Shown here one piece after another: positions 1 through 11,137 of a stretch of DNA of 64,000 nucleotides (position 1 is the stretch's first letter; each line of letters starts with the position of its first letter). The position numbers and the translations under genes are program-made. The notes beneath the pieces were generated by a model. The model had not been told where the DNA came from. It worked only from the letters and a program-made list of their open reading frames with translations, and searched no databases. This DNA comes from Chaenocephalus aceratus (taxonomy: Eukaryota; Chordata; Actinopteri; Perciformes; Channichthyidae): contig CM043807.1 of the NCBI GenBank assembly GCA_023974075.1, positions 4,765,369-4,829,368 on the forward strand. The letters run 5' to 3'.

Positions 1-1
1 G

Positions 2-1634
2 CGAGAGCTGGATGGGGCTCTTGTGAATATGGTGGTGAAAGACTCGCAGCCTTTTTCCATCGTGGATGACTGTGGCTTCAAGGAGCTTGTGGCTTTGCTT
101 GATCCTAGATACACTCTTCCATCCAGACGGGTTCTAAAGGAGATGGTGGTCAAGCGCTATGAGGAGGAGAGGACGTCGGCCAAGGCTGTCATGCAGAGGG
201 TAGAGGCTGTGAGCCTGACTGCTGATATGTGGACCTCCATTAATATGGACGCATATCTAGCCGTGACCTGCCATTATGTGGATGACTCTGCGAAGCTGGC
301 CACAGTGCTTTTGGGAGTGCTGCCTTTCCTTGAAGCTCATACAGCGGTTAACATCACTGCTGCAATGAGGTCTCTCATGGAGGAATGGGGCACTGAAGGC
401 AAAGTGACCTCAATTGTGACGGATGCAGGAGCAAATATGGTTGCCTCTGTCAGAAGTTTAAATATAAGACATGCACTTTGCTTTGCTCATTCACTAAATG
501 TAGTGGTGAAGAAATCTCTGGATGCAACTCCTGGCCTACAAGACCTACGCACAAGGGCTAGAAAAGTAGTCACGTTCTTTAAAACCAGCACAACAGCAAA
601 AGAGAAGCTCAGAGAAGTTCAGGAGCAGATGAATCGCCCTGTACTGAAGCTCATTCAGGAAGTGGACACCCGCTGGAACAGCACCTACCTAATGCTACAA
701 CGCCTTTTCAAAGAGAGGCAGTCAGTGGGGGCAGCTCTTGCGATGCTGAAAACAGATGTGAGACCTCTGTCCTCTGAAGACTATGAAACAGCAGATGCAT
801 GCCTGCAATTGCTCTCCCCCTTTTTCCAGGCAACAGTGGAATTCTCCGAGGAGAAGAGAGTCTCAGGATCCAAGATCATCCCAATGACGAAAATGTTAAT
901 GCTATACTTGTACGACACAATTGGAAAAACAAGCCACGACACAACAAAACTACTGGGACAGAACATGGTGTCAAATATGCAAAACAAGTTTGACACCACG
1001 GAGAGCCAAACTGCATTGACCCTGTCAACACTGCTGGATCCTAGATTCAAAACTATTGGATTCTACAATTAAGTACAGGCAGCGGCATCAGTTAAACGAC
1101 TGACAGCATTTTGCACACAACTGAGGAAAAATGCACAACCTGACACACCTACAGAAGAACAGTTGACAAAATGTTGACAATCCATCATCCACAGGTAATG
1201 TTATAAATAGTTAATTGATAAAATGCAGGACAAAATAAGTACAAGTAAAAAAAAAATACACATTAAAACCTTTCAGTACTGGTGATTACAGTCATGTTTG
1301 TCTTTCAGGTCATAACCTTTGGGAAACTCTGGACAGAGATGCTTCTGAATCGAGGACAGCAAGGAATGCCACAGCAGATGCTACAGTGGAGGTGCAGCGG
1401 TACATGACTGATCCACCGCTGGAAAGATCGAAAGACCCACTGGCATACTGGGTGGACCATCAAAATGTGTATCCCAATCTGTTCAAACTGGCGAAACAAT
1501 TTTTATGCATGCCAGCATCATCGGTTGCATCTGAGCGAGTGTTTTCAAAATGTGGGGAAATTGTAAGCAAGAAAAGAAATCGGCTCAATCCAAAAACTGT
1601 TGAAAAAATAATGTTCCTGAATAAAAATCTTTGA
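2..1634 (+). pseudogene. hAT-superfamily transposase, decayed and cut by the window edge
   Basis: The reading frame is already open at the left edge, so the N-terminus is lost. It encodes the hAT catalytic core: a TADMWTS block holding the first acidic residue, a DAGANM / CFAHSLN block, and EVDTRWNSTYLM. It hits a stop at 1070-1072, but the same frame continues as typical hAT sequence with a second stop near 1173. A likely intron (about 1195-1308, GTAATG...TTTCAG) is followed by an exon to 1634 carrying the C-terminal dimerisation motif (SVASERVFSKCGE). The family transposes by cut-and-paste. Two in-frame stops mean this copy is dead. Superfamily is confident; subfamily is not assigned. Confidence 0.88.
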
Positions 1635-1699
1635 GTGTTCCCCATCCCACATGAACACCCCCTGCCAAAGTTACACACGCGCACCATAATCTATGCCAT

Positions 1700-1905
1700 A
1701 TTTTCCCAGAACCCTCTCCTCAATAACACAATACACGCATTCATCCATCTTTATTTGTAAATGATATTCATGATATGATATTTATATACATATTTATATT
1801 TCTATATACATATATTTATTTATAGTTCTATATTTATATATATACACATATTTATATTTATTTATACCTATTTCCGACACAATTGTCCAAGTGGTTCGAC
1901 TGCTT
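1700..1905. repeat. AT-rich 3' flank of the hAT copy, partly duplicated downstream
   Basis: Contains a TATATA-rich low-complexity stretch (about 1745-1870). Two blocks recur about 0.7 kb downstream: the CTCAATAACACAATACAC block (1712-1760) matches 2418-2475, and the block with CAATTGTCCAAGTGGTTCGA (about 1868-1905) matches about 2598-2632. This suggests a duplicated or nested element end. Confidence 0.6.
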
Positions 1906-2249
1906 CAAATCACGTGACATGTGACGGTCGAAACAGCAACTGCTTCATTTCCTGAATGAATCACTTGACTGGTTCACGGTCCATTCACGCGATGCACTGC
2001 CTCGTCTCGATTCTGACGGGTGACAGGTTGAAACAGTTTCAATTTGAGCGCTTCAATACTTTATAACCGCTCTAAACAATGCGCAATGTGTGGGTTGTTG
2101 TTGTTGTAGAGTTGTTGTTGGCATTGCATTTGGATCATTATAGAGCAAGCCAGGAAGAAAGATAGGTCGTTATGGCTCGTGAAACACTTCGAAATGTGGA
2201 GAAGCTGTGAACAAAAGAAAATGAGTAATATAAAAACAAGGAAGGTCTA

Positions 2250-2345
2250 AGGAATAGATAGCCCAGTGGATAGAGCCGGCGGCCAGGATGCAGCGATGTC
2301 CTCCGCGCAGCTGTTTCAAAGCCCGGAATAGTTCAACTTTTAATC
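2250..2345 (+). repeat. tRNA-like SINE head (pol III A and B boxes)
   Basis: An 11-nt match to the pol III A box (TAGCCCAGTGG, 2259-2269) is followed 43 nt later by a 9-of-11 match to the B box (GTTTCAAAGCC, 2313-2323). Spacing is right for a tRNA-derived promoter. No cloverleaf acceptor stem can be drawn, so this is more likely a SINE head than a functional tRNA gene. Confidence 0.45.
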
Positions 2346-2654
2346 ATTGCTTTTCAACTTTAATAACTGATAAAAGGCCCTCTCCGCCCAAAAAAAATTC
2401 TAGCACTCTCTAGTCTCTTCTCAATAACCCAATACACACAATTATCAATCTTTAATTGCAAATAGAACATGATATTCAGTCTTAGTGTGTGTGTGCATCG
2501 AATATTTTTCAAGGCAAAGATACGTTAAACCCACTGCAGCCTTGCACTTCGCCAGGAGAGGTCGCTGTAACTGAAGCTTCGAGAAATGAACCTATTCCGA
2601 CACAATTGTCCAAGTGGTTCGACGCTTCATTCAAGCTTCATTTTGCCATCACTA

Positions 2655-3086
2655 CTGCTTACCTATTGCAGATTCAGTCTTCCCAGCCTGGTGCAGGTCT
2701 ACAATTTTGTTTCTGGTGTCCTTTGACAGCTCTTTGGTCTTGGCCATAGTGGAGTTTGGAGTGTGACTGTTTGAGGTTGTGGACAGGTGTCTTTTATACT
2801 GATAACGAGTTCAAACAGGTGCCATTAATACAGTTAACGAGTGGAGGACAGAGCAGGCTCTTAAAGAAATTACAGGTCTGTGAGAGCCAGAAATCTTGTT
2901 TGTTTGTAGGTGACCAAATACTTATTTTACCGAGGAATTTACCAATTAATTCATTAAAAATCCTACAATGTGATTTCCTGGATTAGTTGAAGTGTACCTA
3001 GGATGAAAATTACAGGCCTCTCTCATCTTTTTAAGTGGGAGAACTTGCACAATTGGTGGCTGACTAAATACTTTTTTGCCCCACTG
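2655..3086 (-). mobile_element. Tc1/mariner element, 5' end fragment
   Basis: Read on the minus strand, the sequence starts at a terminal inverted repeat beginning CAGTGGGGCAAAAAAGTA at 3086, flanked by a TA dinucleotide. It runs through the untranslated region to an ATG at about 2747 that opens a Tc1 transposase N-terminus (MAKTKELSKDTRNKIVDLHQ...), the first helix of the paired-type DNA-binding domain. Homology stops after about 30 residues near 2655, where hAT-flank-like sequence resumes. The rest of the transposase and the other terminal repeat are missing. Confidence 0.85.
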
Positions 3087-3344
3087 TATATGTTTCCTGC
3101 ATTAGATCAACATTGATTGCCAATACCTTGTTTGGTAGGACATCTTTTTTCTCATCTCCGAAATTTCGATCGCTTTTTCGTTTGCCTGACCCTTATGGTG
3201 CTTATATAAATCTTTTTCCGCAGGTTATTCTGTTGATCACTGCTGACTTTTCCCTGATCCATTCTTGTGAAAGGTGCACTCCGGTGGATTTTTCTGCGAG
3301 CGGCAGGGAGATCAATATAGCCTACTTTGTATATATACTATAGG

Positions 3345-3539
3345 CTACGTTGTTGAAGCCTCTTCAGGCTCCGCATCGGCAGGCCTCTCCCTCGGTGTGG
3401 AGCTGTCAAACTCGATCCAAACACCGCTTACAGCCGGCCAACTAAAAGTTGTTCCGTTCACGTTGTCATTTTTAGACTCCTGCGCTTCTTTGCTTGTGAA
3501 TCCAAAAGCTGCGAGGCTTGGCTGTTTTTGTTTCGCCAT
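3345..3539 (-). CDS. Short unrecognised reading frame, possibly a transposase first exon
   Basis: A 64-residue open frame starting MAKQKQPSLAAFGFT is followed by a Ser/Thr/Glu-rich stretch. The start loosely resembles N-termini of zinc-finger hAT-type proteins, which often begin with a short basic and SFGF-like segment. No zinc-binding cysteines are present within it. It could equally be a chance frame. Confidence 0.2.
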   Translation of the reverse strand: MAKQKQPSLAAFGFTSKEAQESKNDNVNGTTFSWPAVSGVWIEFDSSTPRERPADAEPEEASTT

Positions 3540-3754
3540 ATTTTTTATTACAAAGCCAGAGTTACAAAAAATATCAACATGAACATTTCAAATTACGCGC
3601 CGGCATCGCCACCGTAACCATAGCAACGTAAGTAGCGTAAAGAATGCAGCGCCGCCACGTATAGATGGCAACACCCAGAAATATGCACAAATATAAAACA
3701 AATATTCAGAAACTGTAATGAACAATGACTATTATTTATTTCATCAACTTTTAT

Positions 3755-4390
3755 TCACAGAAACTCAACATTTCTAATCTGTGTGACACAAATATGCGGC
3801 TCCCCCTGGCTCCGCCCCATTTCGAACACTGGGTGTACTCCTGAAGGAGGTGGTGATGTAGATGGGGGCAATTTAGAGTCGATGAGCAGGGCCTCAGTTT
3901 TGCTACTGCTAAGTTTCAGTAAGTCCCTGCTCATCCAGCTCCTGATGTCCTCAAGGCAGGTGGTGAGGGAGGTGGGGGGCAGGGCAGTGGTGGATTTTTT
4001 TTTTAGGGGAGCCAGGTGTTCAATGTTTCTAAAGGTGATGGACCATTGTTCTTTGGCTTTGGAAAGGGGGGCATGGATATCAAAAATTACAGCTTTATGG
4101 TCAGAAATGGGGAATTCAATGACAGCAAGGTTAATGGGAGTGATGCCAGTGCAGCAGAGTAAGTCCAGTATGTGACCTTTGTTATGTGTTGGGAGGTTTA
4201 CATGTTGTGTGATATCGACGCAGTCCAGGAGTGAGATGAAATCATTTGCAAAAACATTGGATGGGTCGTAAATGTGGATGTTAAAGTCGCCTAAGAGGAT
4301 AACAGTAGGGGACATTGCACATACAGATGTTAGTAGTGATGAAAATTCAGTGCAGCTCCGTTGCAGAGTAACGCAGCGGGAGAGACGTGC
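3755..4390 (-). pseudogene. CR1/L2-clade LINE: endonuclease joined to a late RT segment by deletion
   Basis: The minus-strand frame contains apurinic-type endonuclease motifs: GDFNIH near the start, QHVNLPTHNKGHILDLL, then SDHKAVIFD. These are typical of CR1/L2-like non-LTR retrotransposons. About 55 residues later it switches to SWMSRDLLKLSSSKTEALLI, which in intact elements lies after the YADD reverse-transcriptase box. The end of the endonuclease and nearly all RT are therefore deleted, yet the frame stays open to 3755. In-frame upstream sequence extends to about 4390. Confidence 0.8.
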
Positions 4391-4399
4391 TCTTTACCG

Positions 4400-5700
4400 T
4401 GAGACACAGAGCGCTCCATATGAGCAGTTTAAAAATCCACATGATGAGAGTTAAAAACAAAAACAATGTAATCCAGCGGTTTGATGATCCAAATGGTTGA
4501 AGTGAAGCGACAAACCTACACTGCTGAGGCGGACGAATAGTTGTGTTGGTTGTAGCAGCAGGTTTTCTCTCGAGGCGGAGAAACCGGATGAGTGACAGGT
4601 TATCCGGTAGTGGCTAACCTGTGTGGGGCGGCCTTCGTGTTGGCAGCAATTGTTAGAAATTAAAATCAATGTTGATATGGCGTAATTTGAATTAAATACA
4701 CTATTTAATTAAAATCAGTTTTATTCTGAAAACCCTGAAGTTCATTAACTATTAACTTAATATTTTTATTCTGAAAATGCTTCACTTCCGGTTAGCATTA
4801 GCATGTGGCGAAATGCTGCATTTTCAAACCGTGAATCAAAGGTGAAATGACATGTGATGTTGTACACTGAGCACACTGGGATTAGCACTCATTTATTGCC
4901 GCTGAATAACGTTTACGGGGGAATGTTTAAATAACCACAGACACCAGAATGATGTAATTTAATAACAGAAAAAGGCAGGAATTGCATTGGACCCGCCCCC
5001 GACGACGTCGGCCAATAGGAGAAGACCTCAGATGACAACAGGAAGAGCATGCCAAGGATTGACCTCTTCCTCCTGCTGACCTGGACTGACCGGGCAGATG
5101 AGGAGAGCTCCTCCACTCGCACATTTCTTTTTGTACACCACCGCATCTTTTGTGTAATTAAATGCTGTTAACTTTTATAAGCTTCCCTTGACTCTTTTCA
5201 GTCTCTCCTGCCTTCAGGGTTCTAGAATGCACTAACACAATCCACAGGCGGAGATTTGCACCCAGGAGAGCTGGCAGAATGGCAGCGGACAGATCCAAAC
5301 AGGTGTGCTTTGCAGGGCGCACCAGATCAGGCTATCCGGTGAAAGAGAGCACAGACCAAGTAGTCCAGCACAGTGAGCCGTGTACCGGCGCGGCTAGCTT
5401 CAAGCTACCGAGTGACAGCACAGTAGCACTAGCGCGTGTACAGACTGTTAAACGGCTAAATTAATCGTCACAATCTTAGATGTGACAGACGGGTTTGTAG
5501 CGGACGGATTTGGATTCCAGTTGCACAAGACAACATTCAACAGATCGAGATGAAACAACATGAAACAATCGACAGACAACGGAGGAGGCGCGGCAGCAAC
5601 TTGCCAGCGATCCCTCACTTCCCAATGTAATGACCTGCTCTCCCACCCGATTGGCTGGTGCATCATTTTAAGCCCCCACATGAAGAACTAGCTAGTCACT
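4400..5700. other. No recognised gene
   Basis: I see only short open frames without family motifs. A short frame at 5279-5464 (MAADRSKQVCFAGRTRSGYP) follows a pyrimidine-rich stretch and could be an exon, but I recognise no domain. Confidence 0.4.
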
Positions 5701-5704
5701 AAGT

Positions 5705-5850
5705 TGTCCAGGTTCCGTACGATCATTAAAAACCTGGAAAAGTCATGGAAATTCAAAATGCAAATTACAGGCCCTGGAAAAGTTATGGAAATGTAACTAA
5801 AGTTGCGTCAAATATAATTTACATTTTATCTAATCGTCTAAATAATCTGC
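5705..5850. repeat. Dispersed 'CTGGAAAAGT(C/T)ATGGAAAT' repeat fragment
   Basis: Two internal copies of the CTGGAAAAGTNATGGAAAT motif occur about 45 bp apart. A related stretch with GGTCATGGAAAG and a GTGAATGAACCCTGG end lies at 12060-12165. The pairing suggests both are pieces of one interspersed DNA-repeat family. Superfamily not determined. Confidence 0.45.
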
Positions 5851-5974
5851 GGTCTCAAGCTGTTATGTGCCATCATGCCATGGTGTTATTTTTTAATATA
5901 TGAAGCGCGAGCTGTGTGCTTGAGTCTTCCTGTCTGTCGGCTGAACTCTGCTGCTCAGGGATGAAGGTCGAACC

Positions 5975-6664
5975 CCAGTTTCCACCGTGTCCGTCTGCGC
6001 CGCGCTGCGCCGCGGTGGTCGTGATCGCGGCCACACTAGTCAATGGGTGCTATTCCACCACACGCGCCGCGGTTACGGCTCACACGCGTCCCAGAAGCGG
6101 CTCGGCGCAGCGCTTCTCTAAAATTAAGATGAATCCTATTTTTGCCACGGCACAGCCGTAACGTAAGGTCGGGCAGGCAGCCCCCCCTCGCAGGAAGTGG
6201 AAAGGTGAGCATCCGGACCAGGCCCATCCCCCACATATACTAATTTAGCAGACCCCCCTCCTTCATCACAACACCTCCACTACGATACGCACAATGGACG
6301 ACGAGGTTTTCATCATGGAAGTGGAAAAAAAACACACTATTTTATATGATGTAACCAATTCTTATAACTATTACAAATATTATTAACTGTGTCTGTAGAC
6401 TACAACACAACAAAATAGGAAATGTATAACAACAATAAACACAATTTAAACAGACACAAAATAAAAACATTTAACTACGTAGCCTACTTACTTTCTTGTA
6501 GAAGTACAAATGTCCAGGATGCCCGAATCAATAACAAAACTGCGAGCCTGCACGCACGACGCTACGCTTCTGGGACGCGTCCGGTGGGTTATGGCGCTAG
6601 AGGATGGAGGTCGGACCAAAAACCGCGGCGCAGCGCGGCGCAGACGGGCCCGGTGGAATCTAGG
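5975..6664. mobile_element. Non-autonomous TIR element, about 690 bp
   Basis: The arm at 5979-6016 (TTTCCACCG...GCGCCGCGCTGCGCCGCGGT) has a near-perfect reverse complement at 6622-6659. Further in, ACGCGTCCCAGAAGCG (6084-6099) matches its inverse at 6565-6580, so the inverted ends span about 120 bp. The interior is AT-rich with no transposase. I could not identify a clean target duplication, so the superfamily is open. Confidence 0.75.
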
Positions 6665-6944
6665 GGTAACCGGTTCAGCAGATACATTACCTACGGTGCG
6701 TTCGTTAACAGTAACTGTGCGGAGTCACTGTGGCACAGACTGGACCACTGGTGAACAGCAGAGCTCCCTGTCGGAGCGCAGAGCGTGATGTAAAAAGTTT
6801 TTCCGTCGCAATATTATTTAAGGAATCGTTGAGCCAGCTAACTAGCATACATTGTCACTATCTGCTCACGTTAGCTTTAGCCTTCGTTTTCTAATAGTTT
6901 TTTTTCATAGGCTATAAACAGAGCTCGTATAGTATAGATATGTG

Positions 6945-7370
6945 CTAGAGTAAAAGTAGAAGTACACAGATCTTGTACTTGAGTTGAAGTAGAAGTAGCA
7001 GAGTGTAGGAATACTCTGTTACAAGTAAAAGTACAAAAGTATCAGCATGAAAATATAGAACGTAGCGACAGTAAAGTAGTCATGTGCAGATTGGTCCATT
7101 TCAAAAAATAGATATGATATGTTTTATAATGATTGATCATGAAAGTGTTCTCAAAGCTGGTAAAGGTGCAGCTAGTCTGAATGGCTTTGTAGACTGCAGG
7201 GTAGCTTGTGAATTTACTCCAGGTGGAACTAAAGTCTGATTTAACACTTGATTATATTTCACATCATTCATCCACATCTGTAAAGTAACTAAAGGTATTA
7301 AATACCATTTAGCTCTGAACTGTAGAGGAGAAGAAGTACAAAGTAGCAAAACATTGAAATACTTAAGGTG
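6945..7370. mobile_element. Non-autonomous 'AGTAAAAGTAC' repeat, left part, split by insertion
   Basis: The AGTAAAAGTAGAAGTAC... sequence recurs widely in teleost DNA as a hAT-like non-autonomous repeat. It breaks at 7366-7371 (ACTTAAGGTGGG) and resumes at 11577 (TTTAAGTAAAGTACAAG), showing that the THAP/YqaJ element inserted into it. Confidence 0.65.
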
Positions 7371-7457
7371 GGCTAGAATTTGAAAATACACAACCGGAAA
7401 AAATCTGCCACTTCCTTACAGAGCCCCTCCTCCAACACACATGAACGCGCACTGACC

Positions 7458-7655
7458 TATAGAGAGGCGAAGTCACGCCCATCTACTTCCGGCCCATGGG
7501 ACCCCGGAAGCGAAACATTACATTGAATTCAATGGAGAGAGAACAGTATCTTTTGATCCCGTTTGAATTGTGCCACAAACTACACATATGATGTTTGTCA
7601 ATCTTAAACAATAAGTTCCATGTCAAAAAAGTCACATTTTGTCGTAAAAACTGTT
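7458..7655 (+). repeat. Subterminal inverted repeat, left arm of the THAP/YqaJ element
   Basis: Matches 11138-11335 in inverted orientation. Both arms share AGAGAGGCGAAGT, ATGGGACCCCGGAAGCG, CAATGGAGAGAGAA and ATATGATGTTTGTCAAT. The left outer end is shorter than the right, indicating a deletion just inside the left terminus. Confidence 0.8.
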
Positions 7656-7760
7656 GAATATAAGACTATGAAAAATACGCGACTACAATCCCAAATCCCA
7701 TTCTGGCTCGCGTAAGTGATGTCACAGGCGATAATTCTCCAAGTGGTTGCGACTCGTAAT

Positions 7761-8011
7761 TAAAAGAAGAAGAAGAAGAAGAGAAGAAGAAGAAGAAGAA
7801 GAAGAAGAAGAGAAAGAAGACAAGAAGAAGAAGAGAAGAATAGAAGAAGAAGAAGAAGAAGAAGAAGAAGAAGACGAGAGAAGAAGAGAAGAAGAAGACA
7901 GAAGAGAGAGAAGAAGAAGAAGAAGAAGAGAAGAAGAAGAAGAGAAGAAGAAGAAGAAGAAGAAGAAGAAGAGAAGAAGAAGAGAAGAAGAAGAAGAAGA
8001 AGAAGAAGAAG
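7761..8011 (+). repeat. (GAA)n-type purine microsatellite, about 250 bp
   Basis: Imperfect GAA/GAAGA repeat on the plus strand, all purine apart from two C and one T. The Glu/Arg/Lys-rich and Ser/Leu-rich open frames over it are artefacts of the repeat. Long GAA tracts can form triplex DNA. Confidence 0.95.
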
Positions 8012-8077
8012 ATCTCATAACTGATTTATTCCCTCCAATAAATAAGAGATTGCTAAAAATAAATTCACTTTTACAAG

Positions 8078-8188
8078 ATGCATGTGTGCTTTGTACCAGG
8101 TTGTAATCACATAAGTGATCAAACCACTTGCTCGTCTATCGATTGCGTCTGATGAAAGGACCAGGAGTCGCGGATTCAGACATATCAG
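8078..8188 (+). pseudogene. THAP zinc-finger first exon, frameshifted
   Basis: The exon starts with ATG and reads MHVCFVPGCNHISDQTTCS, giving the CxxxxC half of the C2CH zinc-binding motif near the N-terminus as in THAP domains. Two stops follow, but a neighbouring frame continues with SDERTRSR, a typical THAP segment, so small indels have broken the frame. A donor-like CAG|GTAATA follows at 8188/8189. I did not find the exon with the CxxH half. In such elements this domain binds DNA for the transposase. Confidence 0.6.
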
Positions 8189-9126
8189 GTAATATACATG
8201 TTGTGCATGGAACATATAGTCAAGTTAGCTACCTAGCTAGTAGCGACGAGTAGCGAGCAACGTAGTTAGCATACATTTACTTAGCCCTTGTCATTTTTAG
8301 TAGCCTTACCATGAAGTTATTATTTTATTACATGAAGTAAGAGTATAGAGTAGATGGTAAGTATTTCGTGAAACATTTGAAGAGTAGCCTACTGCGCCAT
8401 CCACCGGGTGCTAAGGAAGCAGTCAGGGAGAGTCGAAGGCAGGCAGGAGCTTTGCATGACAGATCTTCTGGACGTGTTCATTGTGATGAAAGTAAGGGTG
8501 AGTCAATCTGTTTGTTGGAAAGACAGTAGTTGAGTGATTACTGAGAGAAAATTATTAGAAGAGATAATTATTCAAAGTGTTACTGTTGTGTTACTTTAAA
8601 GTGTTGTTACTGACCTTTTTCTCTTTTATTTCCTTTCCCTCACCTGTAACTGCTGAGACCCTGAGGAACATGCACACGACCTGCTCTGGCAACCTGATTC
8701 CACTGTACGTAATAGTATTTGGTTATGGTATATATTTATATACATCAAGGCACAATGCACCCCCAGAGACACACATGTATTGAGTGTGATATTGTGCATA
8801 GGTCATGTGAAATCATCTTTACATACTAGAAAAACTGTAGGAGCGGGCCAACTTGTTTTGAAATTGAATTTTTAATATCCGAAAATGAAGTCGATATGTT
8901 TTCTTTCTTCTTCTCTCTTCCCAAGCTCCATCCATCACCAGCTCTGTTCCTGCAGGTCCTGCTTGCTAATCAATGTCATATGTTTTTACACAATTACAAA
9001 TAAAGTCAATGTATTGTATGACATGAAGTTGTGCGTTCAATAATTAAATTCATTCTGCCTTCAACTGCACAATGACTGTGGACTGCACCGACATCCATGT
9101 AGCTGCCCCCAGTAAGATGAACCAAG

Positions 9127-9194
9127 CAAAGAGGGTCACCATCATGCCCAAGGACATTCCAGCTGGCCCGCTGCATCCGCGAGAGAGGGCTTAA
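9127..9194 (+). pseudogene. Histone H3 C-terminal coding fragment
   Basis: The translation reads AKRVTIMPKDI, the invariant C-terminal stretch of histone H3. One extra base then shifts the frame, and one missing base near the end restores it before the terminal ERA and stop (TAA at 9192-9194). Upstream of about 9127 H3 similarity fades. Together with the stem-loop just downstream this is clearly the 3' end of a replication-dependent H3 gene, now a pseudogene fragment inside the THAP/YqaJ element. Confidence 0.85.
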
Positions 9195-9226
9195 ACTGAC
9201 CTGAGACCAGCACACCCAAACACAAC

Positions 9227-9242
9227 GGCTCTTTTAAGAGCC
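9227..9242 (+). promoter_or_regulatory. Histone mRNA 3' stem-loop with downstream element
   Basis: GGCTCTTTTAAGAGCC is a perfect 6-bp stem with a TTTA-type 4-nt loop, the canonical histone 3'-end signal bound by SLBP, followed by ACCTA. About 15 nt downstream CAAAGAGTTG resembles the purine-rich histone downstream element that pairs with U7 snRNA. It lies 32 nt after the H3 stop, the normal spacing. Confidence 0.92.
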
Positions 9243-9244
9243 AC

Positions 9245-10290
9245 CTACAGTTTCAAAGAGTTGCAATCCTACGTTATTATAATGATTAAACTGGTTCATG
9301 TATCACTTAGTTTACTGAACCGTGATGAATGAAAGAAATGAGTGAGGTTAGGAGGGTAGTGGTTAAAGAAGTGACAAAGACATTAATATATGAGTAACAG
9401 GTCAGTGGTAAACACAAGCTTCTGTCAATTATGGATCACTCAAACTATATACAAATAATATGTAATTAAAGTTCTAAAATAAGTATTCGGTATATTCCTT
9501 GATAGCTTTTGGAAGAAGGTTGTTTTTAAGTTTACTAAAAATCTATCGTTTTCAACTGTTTCACTTTATAAAAAGGAAACAGGTGAGTAGAGCATTGAGT
9601 TTCTTATTCTGTCAGTAAATTATCCAAATGAATGTTTTTCATTATTTATTCAACCCTAAACAAATTGATTGTACCTTTTTAATAATGACCTTACATGGTC
9701 GCAAAGTTAAATTAACTTCAGAAAATCAAATCTGTTCTGAGAAAAAACTAATATATGTTTAAAGATAGAACTTGCCATCCCACTGAAAAACAGTCCGTAG
9801 AGATTTAAAGGCGTAGTTGTAGTTCAGTCCACGTTTAATTTGGATTCATTTCGCCAACAGGCAACTATTTTCATAAAGAATATATATATTTTTAAAGTCA
9901 ACTTTATTGTCAATCTTACTCAGTTTGTGTTTATAGACAGAGATCAAAAAGACGTTTCCAACAATCCCAAATACGAAAAGTTAAATTATACAATTTACAG
10001 ATATGTAATGTATACAAATATATATATCCTATAAACACCATCATGTATAATGATGGTGTATGATGTAGAAGGAAGTGTGGTAGATAACAAGTAAATATAG
10101 AGTTACATACAGATCCATGTTACAGCAAAAGATGGAATAACTAAGAAGCACGCAGTATAATAATAATTACATGCAACAATGAAATAACTGCTCAGCGTCT
10201 CCACCACAATCCCAATCTGCTGTTTTCCTCCCCTCTGCATAACACCCATCACACATACGGAACACAACGCAGAGTCCCAGGGTGTTAAGA
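9245..10290. other. AT-rich interior of the THAP/YqaJ element, no gene seen
   Basis: Short open frames only, no recognisable motif. An AT-rich tract with ATATAT runs occurs around 9870-10030. Confidence 0.4.
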
Positions 10291-10296
10291 GTATGT

Positions 10297-10535
10297 TTAT
10301 TTAAATGTCCTCCTCTCTACTGGCCAATACAGGGAGCATATGCTGGGTGTAGAATTGTTCCAGGAGGAGGAGATTCCATGCCATGCAGGGTCTTTGGGGA
10401 TGAGGATGATGATCGCCTCCTTCGTGGTCCACACAACAAAGTAGCAGAGACTCCGGTCTGTGATGTGCAGCTGCCCTTGGACTGGTGCCAGTATGGGTGA
10501 TATATGACCCACCCTCCTCATGGAGACAGAAGGAT
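10297..10535 (-). pseudogene. YqaJ-type nuclease C-terminal fragment
   Basis: The minus-strand frame contains QGQLHITDRSLCYFVVWT, which aligns by eye with the conserved Q-x-x-GQL...F-x-x-F segment of YqaJ-family nucleases; compare YYQIKGQLLLSGLDFCDFVL in the copy ending at 51588. A frameshift separates it from the preceding YWHQ half of the motif. The catalytic GxxPD and ExK motifs are not present, so it is a remnant. It lies convergent to the THAP exon. Confidence 0.6.
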
Positions 10536-11137
10536 GGTAACTGGACTGCCTCCGCGATGGTCATGTTCATGTCACAAAAATCCTTGAATCTACACACAGC
10601 AAATAAACTCAAATGACACAACGAGATGTAAAAGGAGATCACACATACAGTATAGGACTATACTGTATAGTCGATATAAAACTGTCCGCTTCAATCTGAA
10701 GAGCAACTAAAACAAAACACGGGAGTGTACCTTGTTCTTGTGAACACTAATGTTATCCACAGCATACACAGAGAACACGAAGTTCTTAAGGAGAAAACTA
10801 GTTACTAAAACAAAACACGTTAGTGTACCTTGTTAGCTAATGTTAGCTAGCTGACATTAACGTTACACATTGCACTCATGTTACTCACCGAAACCTTGTA
10901 AAGCCGGTCCCGCTGCTCTTAAAGAACCGACTAACTCCCCTTTCGTGTATATACAGCTCTCAACATGCCCAGACTTGTAGTGATTTTCACCTCATTTTAT
11001 ACTTTTCGCCTCATTCTGAAAGAAACCGGTGCAATTTGCTAAGGTGACGGCCGTCTTTGTGATGGTGACGCGTATTGTGCGAGACCAAGAGACCTGTAGT
11101 TCACTCAGCGGTTTCACACAAAAAAATGTGTAACTTC

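Noticed and set aside
2250..2345. Functional tRNA gene
   Set aside because: A and B boxes are present but no acceptor stem or anticodon arm can be paired.
5916..6161. 81-residue frame MLESSCLSAELCC...
   Set aside because: It crosses the left inverted repeat of a non-autonomous element, so it is not a gene.
7722..8106. Long open frames on both strands (Glu/Arg-rich and Ser/Leu-rich)
   Set aside because: They are produced by the GAA microsatellite; the repeat has no stops in several frames.
9006..9215. Minus-strand 69-residue reading frame
   Set aside because: It is the antisense of the histone H3 fragment and has no family features.
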